Translations under genes and position numbers: made by a program
Notes under the pieces: model-generated
Databases searched by the model: none
What the model was told of the DNA's origin: nothing
The model's input: the letters and a program-made list of their open reading frames with translations, nothing else
In this document: piece by piece, positions 1 to 6,062 of the stretch
Layout: each line of letters starts with the position of its first letter
Position numbering within the stretch: position 1 is the first letter of the stretch
Assembly: GCA_019057595.1 (NCBI GenBank)
Contig: DXJI01000031.1
Location: 1 to 18,631, forward strand
DNA: 18,631 nucleotides
Origin: Candidatus Thorarchaeota archaeon
GTDB lineage: Archaea; Asgardarchaeota; Thorarchaeia; Thorarchaeales; Thorarchaeaceae
Direction of reading: 5' to 3'

Positions 1-2
1 CT

Positions 3-47
3 ACTCTGTTTGCCGTCATTGAAAAGAGGTTCAAGAGATGCCAGTAG
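3..47 (+). CDS. Possible 3' end of an upstream gene (partial)
   Basis: From base 3 one frame stays open to a TAG at 45-47. It would encode 14 residues of mixed hydrophobic and basic character and would overlap the eL40 start by 10 nt. The piece is too short to identify. Another frame stops at 20-22, so the upstream gene could instead end there, or there may be none. Only sequence to the left can decide. Confidence 0.2.
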   Translation, partial: TLFAVIEKRFKRCQ

Positions 48-196
48 CTGACATCGAAAAACGTAGGCTAGCACAGCACTATCTGCTGTACAAGTCCATT
101 TGCCGATATTGTGGAGCAACAAATCCGCTTAAGGCAAAGAAATGCAGAAAATGCAAAACAAAGGACCTCAGGCCAAAGAGGCGTGCTAAGAAGTAA
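38..196 (+). CDS. rpl40e: 50S ribosomal protein eL40
   Basis: This 52-residue protein is the archaeal form of eL40, a small basic zinc-binding protein of the large ribosomal subunit. In eukaryotes the same domain is made as a ubiquitin fusion; here, as in other archaea, it stands alone. Four cysteines at residues 22, 25, 36 and 39 (CRYC and CRKC) form the expected zinc ribbon, and the C-terminal tail is rich in Lys and Arg. The start is supported by GAGGT about 8 nt upstream of the ATG. Length and motif order match the family. It lies 26 nt before a tRNA-Val gene, and eL38 follows, so this is a translation cluster, perhaps one transcript from which the tRNA is excised. Identification is firm from the sequence. 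Confidence 0.95.
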   Translation: MPVADIEKRRLAQHYLLYKSICRYCGATNPLKAKKCRKCKTKDLRPKRRAKK

Positions 197-222
197 TTCT
201 CTGGTATAAGGCCCATATCTAC

Positions 223-346
223 GGGCCGGTGGTCTAGCCCGGTTATGACGTCGCCTTCACAAGCTGTGTTCACATGGCTCTAAGCCTTGGAGGGAAATGG
301 CTGAAAGCGGCGAATATCACGAGTTCAAATCTCGTCCGGCCCACCA
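223..346 (+). tRNA. tRNA-Val(CAC) with a 46-nt intron at 37/38
   Basis: The acceptor stem is 7 perfect pairs (223-229 with 336-342). The D arm is 232-234 with 247-249 and carries GG at 241-242. The anticodon stem is 251-255 with 309-313, split by an intron. The T stem ACGAG/CTCGT (319-323 with 331-335) is perfect around TTCAAAT. After intron removal the loop is T T C A C A C, giving anticodon CAC (258-260), which reads the valine codon GTG. The discriminator is A343 and CCA is encoded at 344-346. U13 (235), U54 and U55 (324-325) are present, the positions modified by TruD and Pus10, both encoded in this window. Read without the intron the anticodon could be mistaken for TTC (Glu), but the stem does not close that way. 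Confidence 0.95.
262..307 (+). other. Archaeal tRNA intron with bulge-helix-bulge splice site
   Basis: The 46-nt intron sits after position 37, the canonical archaeal site. TTCA (256-259) pairs with TGAA (302-305), forming a 4-bp central helix. It is flanked by 3-nt bulges CAA (260-262) and AGC (306-308). Cleavage after the second base of each bulge gives exon ends 261 and 308. The outer helix is the anticodon stem; the inner helix begins with G263-C301 and C264-G300. This is a textbook substrate for the archaeal tRNA splicing endonuclease. I see no ORF or box C/D guide in the intron. Confidence 0.9.
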
Positions 347-374
347 CCAACATACAACAAGATGGTGCTCAACA

Positions 375-590
375 ATGCCAAAACAGATCAACGATGTCGA
401 CAAGTTCCTCGAGATGTCTGAGGATGCAGAAGAATGCAGAGTCAAGAGGAGTAGTGACCACGTCAAGCTGAAACTCCGCACGAAGAAATACCTATACACA
501 ATTATTGTTGAACCCCAGAAGGCCGAAGAGATCATTCAGCAAATCAAGTGCCAAGTAGTAGAGGCACGTAGTGGCGAAGCAGCTGTCTAG
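375..590 (+). CDS. rpl38e: 50S ribosomal protein eL38
   Basis: This 71-residue protein matches eL38, a small large-subunit ribosomal protein shared by eukaryotes and only part of the archaea. Visible family features are the N-terminal MPKQI-type start, a conserved DHVKLKLRTKKYLYT stretch near residues 31-45, and a hydrophobic strand (TIIVEP) leading to a Lys-containing C-terminal helix. The open frame extends upstream to 297, but that part lies inside the tRNA-Val gene, so the ATG at 375 is the real start. It lies 28 nt after the tRNA CCA, behind a weak GGTG. The stop codon overlaps that of the convergent aCPSF2 gene by 4 nt (CTAG). eL38 is useful for placing the organism: it points to a TACK/Asgard-type ribosome. 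Confidence 0.9.
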   Translation: MPKQINDVDKFLEMSEDAEECRVKRSSDHVKLKLRTKKYLYTIIVEPQKAEEIIQQIKCQVVEARSGEAAV

Positions 591-1852
591 ATCTCGACTC
601 TTTCGTTTATCTCTGGCACATGTGCTACCCGTTTCCGTTTTTCTAGTTTCTCAGCCAGTGCATCACAAGACTCTGATTCACCATGGATTACGTAGAATTT
701 GGGATCTCCAGGAATCCTTGTGAGCATGTCCAACATTCCCTTTGAGTCTGAGTGAGATGAAAGGTGATGCTGCCTGATATCTGCTGCCACCTCAAACTGG
801 CGACCTCCAACTACCACTTTCCCAGTGGCAAGCATCTCTGCTCCAGGTGTACCGGGTATCTGATAGCTAACGAGTACAATCGCGTTCTTAGGGTCATCAT
901 GGACCATCTTGAAGTAGATATGTGATGCTCCACCCTTCAGCATTCCGGCTGGGGAAATGATGATTCCTCCCTTCTGGACAGCCTTTGTGCGGTCCCGATT
1001 GTCTTGGATGACATGAGTCCTCCCGACTGCCCTCTGAAATGCTTGAGGACTCTGAAGATATTCAGGATGCTTCACAAGGATATTATTGACAGCCCTTGCC
1101 ATCCCATCAATGTACATCGGATACTTGCGTGGGATATCATGCTGTTCAAGGATGCACATAATCTCCTGACTTCGACCCACTGCAAATGCAGGAATCAAAA
1201 CAGTTCCACCCCGTTCCAGGGTTTCTATCACTGTATCAACTAGGGCGACCTCAATATCCTCTCGCTTCGGGTTTGCCCGACGGGCATAGGTGCTCTCTGT
1301 GACAACGATATCGTGTTTTGGCAGGTTCTTTCTGGCACCAAGATTCAACTGAGACTCAATTGCATTGAAGTCCCCAGTGAAGAGAATCCGTTTTCCATTG
1401 ACCCTGACTGAAACCATTGCACTCCCAGGAATGTGTCCAGCATTAAACAGCGTCAACTCGAAGTGATGGCCTAAAGGAACTGTCTGCTCATAGGCTGTTG
1501 CCTGACACTGTCGTTTGACCAGTGCAATGTCCTTACGAGTATAAGGCAGTGGTCCTCTGGATATCTTGACCATATCACGAAGCAACAGAGTACTCAGGTC
1601 ACGAGTTGCAGGAGTGCAGAACAATGAAGCCTCAGTCTTAGCAAGTACACTGGGGATGCCACCAGAATGGTCGAGGTGAGCATGTGTGAGTCCAATTCCC
1701 TGTAGGTTTTCAGTGGCAACCATGTCTGGAAATAATGGAGGATTTCCAAATTTCACTCCATAGTCCACTAAAATGCTTTCATCGTTCTGTTCAACAAGAA
1801 ATCCTGCACGTCCAATCTCTCTGCAGGATCCAAGAAATGTCAAATCTGCCAT
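587..1852 (-). CDS. aCPSF2: metallo-beta-lactamase/beta-CASP ribonuclease
   Basis: This 421-residue protein is an archaeal CPSF-like nuclease without KH domains (aCPSF2). The metallo-beta-lactamase core shows the zinc-binding motif HAHLDH at residues 57-62, a further His at 140 (NAGH), Asp at 161 (FTGDF) and the ESTYA strand near 186-190. The beta-CASP cap follows, and the C-terminal part has the SSHSD and VIHGE motifs that complete the metal site. Family members act on RNA as endo- and/or 5'-3' exonucleases in processing and decay; which activity dominates here cannot be read from sequence. Length is normal. The ATG at 1852 is preceded by GGGAAG-like purines. Its 3' end overlaps eL38. The window also encodes the KH-bearing paralogue aCPSF1 (12141-14057). 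Confidence 0.92.
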   Translation of the reverse strand: MADLTFLGSCREIGRAGFLVEQNDESILVDYGVKFGNPPLFPDMVATENLQGIGLTHAHLDHSGGIPSVLAKTEASLFCTPATRDLSTLLLRDMVKISRGPLPYTRKDIALVKRQCQATAYEQTVPLGHHFELTLFNAGHIPGSAMVSVRVNGKRILFTGDFNAIESQLNLGARKNLPKHDIVVTESTYARRANPKREDIEVALVDTVIETLERGGTVLIPAFAVGRSQEIMCILEQHDIPRKYPMYIDGMARAVNNILVKHPEYLQSPQAFQRAVGRTHVIQDNRDRTKAVQKGGIIISPAGMLKGGASHIYFKMVHDDPKNAIVLVSYQIPGTPGAEMLATGKVVVGGRQFEVAADIRQHHLSSHSDSKGMLDMLTRIPGDPKFYVIHGESESCDALAEKLEKRKRVAHVPEINERVEI

Positions 1853-1971
1853 TAACTGTTACTTCCCGCGCTGTGCCAATACCAAGTCAAGAAAAAGGTT
1901 TGGCAATACACCATGAGTCTGCGATTTCACTAAATTGTGGATATACCAAGATTACAACCTGTAAATAGAAA

Positions 1972-1983
1972 CGAAATCTATAT
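1972..1983 (+). promoter_or_regulatory. BRE/TATA-like promoter before alba
   Basis: CGAAA followed by TCTATAT resembles an archaeal BRE plus TATA box. A start site about 25 nt downstream would fall near 2006, giving a leader of roughly 35 nt with the Shine-Dalgarno GGAGAG at 2029-2034. This is a visual match only. Confidence 0.45.
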
Positions 1984-2041
1984 CAGACCGGTACCTATTC
2001 TGGTCTATGATTGGCAACAGTAGTAGGCGGAGAGACTTCGG

Positions 2042-2374
2042 TTGACAGAGGAAAATACCGACAGTAAGTCGAGCATCAAAAAAGCCGAACCGGACAAGAC
2101 CCGGGACCTCATGGATTGCATCTTAGTGGGCAATAAGAATGTCATGTCCTACGTCCTGGCCTGTGTAACCTTGTTTAACAAGGGCGCACACGAAGTGGTC
2201 ATCAAAGCCCGGGGCAGGCTAATCAGCAGAGCTGTTGATGTTGCAGAGATTACGCGTCACAGGTTCATTTCCGACCTCACAGTGAAGAGCATAGAAATCG
2301 ATACTACCACTGTCCAGACGGACAAGGGTAGTGACTTGAACGTATCAACGATTGACATAACATTGTCCAAGTAG
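2042..2374 (+). CDS. albA: Alba chromatin/RNA-binding protein
   Basis: This 110-residue protein is Alba, an abundant small archaeal protein that binds double-stranded DNA and RNA and helps organise the chromosome. The diagnostic run is clear: [12 protein letters not shown] (29-40), including the lysine of the DNA-binding loop, then [15 protein letters not shown] (55-69), then a C-terminal beta hairpin. The start is a TTG at 2042 with GGAGAG 7 nt upstream. That gives an extra hydrophilic N-terminal tail of about 20 residues, longer than in minimal Alba proteins. Acetylation of Alba's N-terminal region affects binding in other archaea; whether this tail is modified is unknown. A promoter-like TATA and an inverted repeat lie upstream, and a zinc/KH protein follows after 68 nt on the same strand. 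Confidence 0.93.
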   Translation: MTEENTDSKSSIKKAEPDKTRDLMDCILVGNKNVMSYVLACVTLFNKGAHEVVIKARGRLISRAVDVAEITRHRFISDLTVKSIEIDTTTVQTDKGSDLNVSTIDITLSK

Positions 2375-2442
2375 TCTTTGTCTATGTGTCCTCGCCCGAA
2401 GCGCTGTCCCAACTGAGCCTTCGAATTTGGCGAGGAAAAAAG

Positions 2443-3027
2443 ATGCGACTACCTGTCTGTAACTTCGATCTGGAATCGGATATGCTATGTACAAATTGTC
2501 AGGCAAGACTTGATAGAGGAGAACTCAAACACTTTGACATTGAGGTCAGTAAATGGCTGTTGGAGAGAGATAAGGACTATCCAAGTCTTGAAGACCTGAC
2601 ACTTCTGAAGGCAGCAAGGGTCGGAGACAAAGTAGTCCTCGTTGTGAAGAAAAGAGGTAAAGAACTAATTCTGGCAGAAGAGGTTCTTGTCAACGAGTTC
2701 ACAGAGCATTTTGGTGAGCCGATAATTGTTGAGGGGCCTGTCAAGCTTCGCAGAATCGTTCGGGAGTTCATTCACCCTGCAAATGAGGTAGGAGTTAACA
2801 GTCTTTATCTTCCAGATGGTTCCAAGGAGAGTATCGTGATGCTCCATGCTTCGGATAGGGAGAGAATATCCTATAATACCAACGAACTCCGTATGATTGT
2901 GTCTGCAGCAATGGGAGAATCAGTTCTCTTCGAGTACCAAGAGGACGGGATAAAAACTGAGAAAGAAGATGAAACCCCTGACGAGTTTGACCAAAAAATG
3001 GAAGAGTTGGGAAAGCGGAGATACTAG
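2443..3027 (+). CDS. Zinc-finger/NusA-KH-like nucleic-acid-binding protein
   Basis: This 194-residue protein resembles the archaeal family usually annotated as a NusA-like transcription elongation factor: a short N-terminal zinc-finger-like motif, then a region with KH-like character. It begins MRLPVCNFD and has cysteines at residues 6, 16 and 19. The usual CxxC...CxxC pattern has four, and the second position here is Asp9. The rest includes a conserved RREF-type helix and a VGVNSLYLPDGS stretch near 128-139, and ends in a Glu/Lys-rich tail. The frame is open to a GTG at 2386, but ATG 2443 has GAGG about 8 nt upstream and gives the family's usual N terminus. The stop overlaps that of convergent truD by 4 nt. 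A role in transcription or RNA binding is family-based inference. Confidence 0.68.
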   Translation: MRLPVCNFDLESDMLCTNCQARLDRGELKHFDIEVSKWLLERDKDYPSLEDLTLLKAARVGDKVVLVVKKRGKELILAEEVLVNEFTEHFGEPIIVEGPVKLRRIVREFIHPANEVGVNSLYLPDGSKESIVMLHASDRERISYNTNELRMIVSAAMGESVLFEYQEDGIKTEKEDETPDEFDQKMEELGKRRY

Positions 3028-4361
3028 ACCCTGTTAATCGGGTGGTTCTTCATAATCTCACGCATGACCAAGGTCGCATATGAGCCCTTTCGCAGACTGA
3101 ACTTCACTTGGAGGCCTTCATCTGAGTGAGAAGATTTGAGGTCGGTCATGACGATAGAAGTGAGATGCAGACCTCCCGGAGCGTCCAAAGCCCTTATTCT
3201 TGAGTTCCGGAACTCTCGAAGTTGAACATTCTCATTCTTGAGTGCCTGTTTCACGAGTTCGGTCTGTTTCGACGGGGGCAGCCTAGTAGAATACCCTGGC
3301 ACTGGAGCTGCAAGTCCATACTCCCCAGAAGTAACCTGTTGCTCTCTCTCATCCAAGGTGGATTCGGTTACAAAGACCCACGAGTCCCTTCCTGAATGAG
3401 TTTCGTCGAGCTTGATGAGAAAATCACCAACCTGAGGTCTGTCAATAGACATCCCAAGTCTTGCTCGTTCACTGATCATCCGATTGAATATATAGGACTG
3501 GAATGCGTGGACCTGAAGCGTGAGGACTCTGGGAGGTATCCTCATGACCGCTTTCTCGAAGTCACCAGGACTCTTCATGAGATGCTTCATCACATCCTTC
3601 TCGTAGGATAGCTCTTTTGGAAATGCCTCAATGATATTCTCTGTCGGCGTCATATCCTCTGATAGCTGTTTCCGAATGTCAGTAAGATCTTCTGACTCAT
3701 ATTCACTCGTCGTGGACAGCATAATACGAACAGCATTCTCGAAATCTCTCTGGACAAGTGCCTTACCAACTAGATGTGTGTACGGTCGTGTTATACCAAA
3801 CCGCTGCACTCCGAAATAGTTCAGAAGAGGTGTTTTTCTTATCTGCTCTGCCGTTTCTAGTGCAGCATCGGCGTCCTCAGTAATACCCTTCAAGAGAATC
3901 GTGAAACGGTTTCCCCAAAGATCGCCAATATGAATTGGTTGACGAGTGTAGCGAATGTTTCGGACCGCAATTCGTGAGAGCTCGAGAGAAGGAAGATTTT
4001 CAGCAGCTTTACCAGGAACACTCATGGTTTGTACAGTGACTGCTCGCTTGTCCTTGAGACCTGCATAGGTGACGTAGTTACGTGAAACCTTGAGTGATGC
4101 AGCCAAGATGGTTGCCACGTCCATTGTTGCGAGTCCCATCTTCTGAACAGTGAAGGTGAGAAAGCGAGACCTCTCACCATCGATGGAATGGGAATGACCT
4201 GGTGCAGGCCAATCATCTATCGAGAGGGTTTTCTTATCGGGGGTTATCTCTTGAACAACAAAGTCCTCAAATCGTTCCTTCAGTTTTCCACCGATTCCCG
4301 ATGAATCTGTTGAATAGAGTTCCATCCCTAGTGTTTGTTCAATGGGATGTGCCTCTCTCAT
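3024..4361 (-). CDS. truD: tRNA pseudouridine(13) synthase TruD
   Basis: This 445-residue protein is a TruD-family pseudouridine synthase, which converts U13 of tRNAs to pseudouridine. The signature GLKDKRAVTVQ lies at residues 101-111 with the catalytic Asp at 104. The N-terminal IGGKLKERFEDFVVQE stretch (22-37) is the conserved family opening, and NYFGVQRFG occurs in the middle. The TRUD insertion domain lies between about 150 and 330. Length fits archaeal members. The ATG at 4361 is only 9 nt downstream of the pth2 stop, so the two form an operon; an internal Met13 is an alternative start. The tRNA-Val in this window has U13, so it is a possible substrate. The 3' end overlaps the convergent zinc/KH gene. 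Confidence 0.95.
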   Translation of the reverse strand: MREAHPIEQTLGMELYSTDSSGIGGKLKERFEDFVVQEITPDKKTLSIDDWPAPGHSHSIDGERSRFLTFTVQKMGLATMDVATILAASLKVSRNYVTYAGLKDKRAVTVQTMSVPGKAAENLPSLELSRIAVRNIRYTRQPIHIGDLWGNRFTILLKGITEDADAALETAEQIRKTPLLNYFGVQRFGITRPYTHLVGKALVQRDFENAVRIMLSTTSEYESEDLTDIRKQLSEDMTPTENIIEAFPKELSYEKDVMKHLMKSPGDFEKAVMRIPPRVLTLQVHAFQSYIFNRMISERARLGMSIDRPQVGDFLIKLDETHSGRDSWVFVTESTLDEREQQVTSGEYGLAAPVPGYSTRLPPSKQTELVKQALKNENVQLREFRNSRIRALDAPGGLHLTSIVMTDLKSSHSDEGLQVKFSLRKGSYATLVMREIMKNHPINRV

Positions 4362-4370
4362 TGCGATTCC

Positions 4371-4739
4371 TCAGAGCAACTTGAGTTCGCCAGTCACTTC
4401 ATCAATTACATCTGTTTTCGCAGGACCAATTCCTATCACTGTGAGGGTCCCAGGGGGAAGTTCAGTCATCCCAGCATCTCGAATCAAAGCATGTGGCAAG
4501 CTATGATTGACTGCCATACGACGGAGTTCCAACAACTCCTCTTCAGATGTGACCTTGACTGCCACTTTCTTCTGGCCCTCTCGCAACCAGGCTCTCCATA
4601 TTGCTTGTTTGTTGACTCTGGCCTGTTCTGCGGCCGATACGGACCCATGAGCTACCTGAACAGCAATCTTTCCTCTGCTCATGTTCAGGTCTGTTCTGAC
4701 AGCAATGACCTGCTTGAAGGTGAATGTTCGGGATGTCAA
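4371..4739 (-). CDS. pth2: Peptidyl-tRNA hydrolase, Pth2 type
   Basis: This is the archaeal/eukaryotic-type peptidyl-tRNA hydrolase, which cleaves the ester bond of peptidyl-tRNAs released prematurely from ribosomes. Conserved segments are KQVIAVRTDLNMSRGKIAVQ, AHGSV, GQKKVAVKV, ALIRDAG and the C-terminal GIGPA...GELKLL. The Lys and Asp of the active-site region are present. The frame opens at an ATG at 4775, but a TTG at 4739 has GAGGT 7 nt upstream and gives a 122-residue protein of usual length. The ATG would also lie upstream of the transcript start predicted from the TATA at 4788-4796, so I chose the TTG. It is the first gene of an operon with truD and divergent from the reductase gene. 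Confidence 0.9.
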   Translation of the reverse strand: MTSRTFTFKQVIAVRTDLNMSRGKIAVQVAHGSVSAAEQARVNKQAIWRAWLREGQKKVAVKVTSEEELLELRRMAVNHSLPHALIRDAGMTELPPGTLTVIGIGPAKTDVIDEVTGELKLL

Positions 4740-4787
4740 AAGGATGACCTCAATGACTTGAACTCGATGGTTCATCTTTAGGAGAGA

Positions 4788-4796
4788 GTTAAAAAC
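4788..4796. promoter_or_regulatory. Shared AT-rich element between pth2 and the reductase gene
   Basis: GTTAAAAAC reads as a TATA-like box on both strands (GTTTTTAAC in reverse). About 26 nt to the left it would set a pth2 start near 4766. To the right it would set a start near 4818, about 10 nt before the reductase TTG. It is the only good TATA-like match in the 88-nt gap between the two chosen starts. Confidence 0.4.
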
Positions 4797-4827
4797 ATGG
4801 TCAAAGCACGACTATCTGGGTGTTTAA

Positions 4828-6021
4828 TTGAGTCAAGATGCTATCGTTGTGGGCGGTGGTCCAGCAGGACTATTGGCAGCATCAAAGATAGCAGAGAGTG
4901 GTCATCAAGTACTGGTGCTTGAGGAACATCCTGAGATAGGAAAACCAGACCACTGTGCGGGTCTCCTAAGTTCCTCAGGCCTGAAGTCTCTCGGTCTCAA
5001 ACCTCCAGATGATGTCATACAGAACACAGTTTCAGGGGCGCGCATTCATGCCCCATCAGGTCATTCGATTCTTGTGGAGAGGGGTCAACGAGAGGCATTT
5101 GTCATAGATAGAAGAAGGTTCGACTCGTGGCTAGCTCGAGAAGCTTCAAACAAAGGAGCAGAGATAGTCACGGGCTTTAGGGTCTCTGAGATTGGTGGAC
5201 AAAGAGAGAATCTGCGCACTGTCCAGACCAAAGACAAGGAGTATCAAGTTCCTATAACAGTCATTGCTGAGGGAGCACCATCAATACTCACAAGGATGGT
5301 GGGGCTAACCACTATCTCAAAGGGCAGTAGGTATCCAGCGTATCAATATGAGGTCAAGGGAGTTGATGTGGAGGAGGACCTTGTTGAGATGTTCTATGGA
5401 CGACGACTTGCTCCAGGATTCTTTGCGTGGATCATCCCACTTGGGGAGAGAAGGGCAAGAGTTGGTTTGGCATCTAAGAACAGATCAAAAATCCGACTTG
5501 ATGCAGCAGTGAAGAACCATCCAATCATCAGTAAACGCCTCAAGGGTGCAGAAATAGAACGAGGCATGGGAGGCACTGTCCTCGTAGGCAAACCAATCTC
5601 AAAGCTGTCGGCAGATGGTGTGGTTGTTGTCGGGGATGCTGCAGGAATGGTGAAGGCTACTACTGGAGGAGGCGTGATCATGGGAGGGCTGGCTGCTCTT
5701 GAGGCAGGATCTGTGGTGAATCATGCTCTACAACAAGAAGATGTGTCAAGAAAATCACTCTCAAAATATGATAGTCGGTGCAAGAGTCTGTTTCATAGGG
5801 AGCTCGAAACCATGAACCTGGCTCAAAAAGCCCTCTCGTCACTCTCAGACAAGGGCCTTGATTCGATAATCAAGGATGCTCATGAATTGGGATTACTGAG
5901 TATCGTGAGGAAAGAGGGTGATATGGACATGCAAGGTCGAGTAATCAGAAGGCTAATCTCTGACCCAAGGATGGTGTTGGTAGGTCTGAAGGCTGTGAGA
6001 TACATCAATCCATTCCTTTAG
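4828..6021 (+). CDS. Geranylgeranyl reductase family flavoprotein
   Basis: This 397-residue FAD enzyme belongs to the geranylgeranyl reductase family; archaeal members saturate the isoprenoid chains of membrane lipids such as digeranylgeranylglycerophospholipid. The Rossmann dinucleotide motif GGGPAG lies at 9-14. The family motif DHCAG at 41-45 follows. The second FAD contact GDAAG (269-273) leads into TTGGGVIMGG. The C-terminal part is helical, as usual. The start is a TTG at 4828 with GGGTG 5 nt upstream; the nearby ATG is out of frame. No membrane segment is evident, so it is probably a peripheral membrane enzyme. Pus10 follows after 41 nt. The exact lipid substrate is inferred from family, and archaea often carry several paralogues. 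Confidence 0.85.
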   Translation: MSQDAIVVGGGPAGLLAASKIAESGHQVLVLEEHPEIGKPDHCAGLLSSSGLKSLGLKPPDDVIQNTVSGARIHAPSGHSILVERGQREAFVIDRRRFDSWLAREASNKGAEIVTGFRVSEIGGQRENLRTVQTKDKEYQVPITVIAEGAPSILTRMVGLTTISKGSRYPAYQYEVKGVDVEEDLVEMFYGRRLAPGFFAWIIPLGERRARVGLASKNRSKIRLDAAVKNHPIISKRLKGAEIERGMGGTVLVGKPISKLSADGVVVVGDAAGMVKATTGGGVIMGGLAALEAGSVVNHALQQEDVSRKSLSKYDSRCKSLFHRELETMNLAQKALSSLSDKGLDSIIKDAHELGLLSIVRKEGDMDMQGRVIRRLISDPRMVLVGLKAVRYINPFL

Positions 6022-6062
6022 CTTTATGAACGAATAGAATCACGAATTAAAAGGGAAAAGAC

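Noticed and set aside
223..262. Reading the tRNA anticodon as TTC (Glu) with no intron
   Set aside because: The anticodon stem closes only with 309-313 after splicing; the bulge-helix-bulge pattern gives CAC and a valine tRNA.
297..374. Longer N terminus of the eL38 frame starting at 297
   Set aside because: It lies largely inside the tRNA-Val intron and 3' exon; ATG 375 gives the standard eL38 N terminus.
2386..2442. GTG 2386 as start of the zinc/KH protein
   Set aside because: It adds 19 residues not expected in the family, while ATG 2443 has GAGG at good spacing.
4335..4781. 148-codon plus-strand frame opposite pth2
   Set aside because: Pth2 on the minus strand has all family motifs; the plus frame looks like a shadow.
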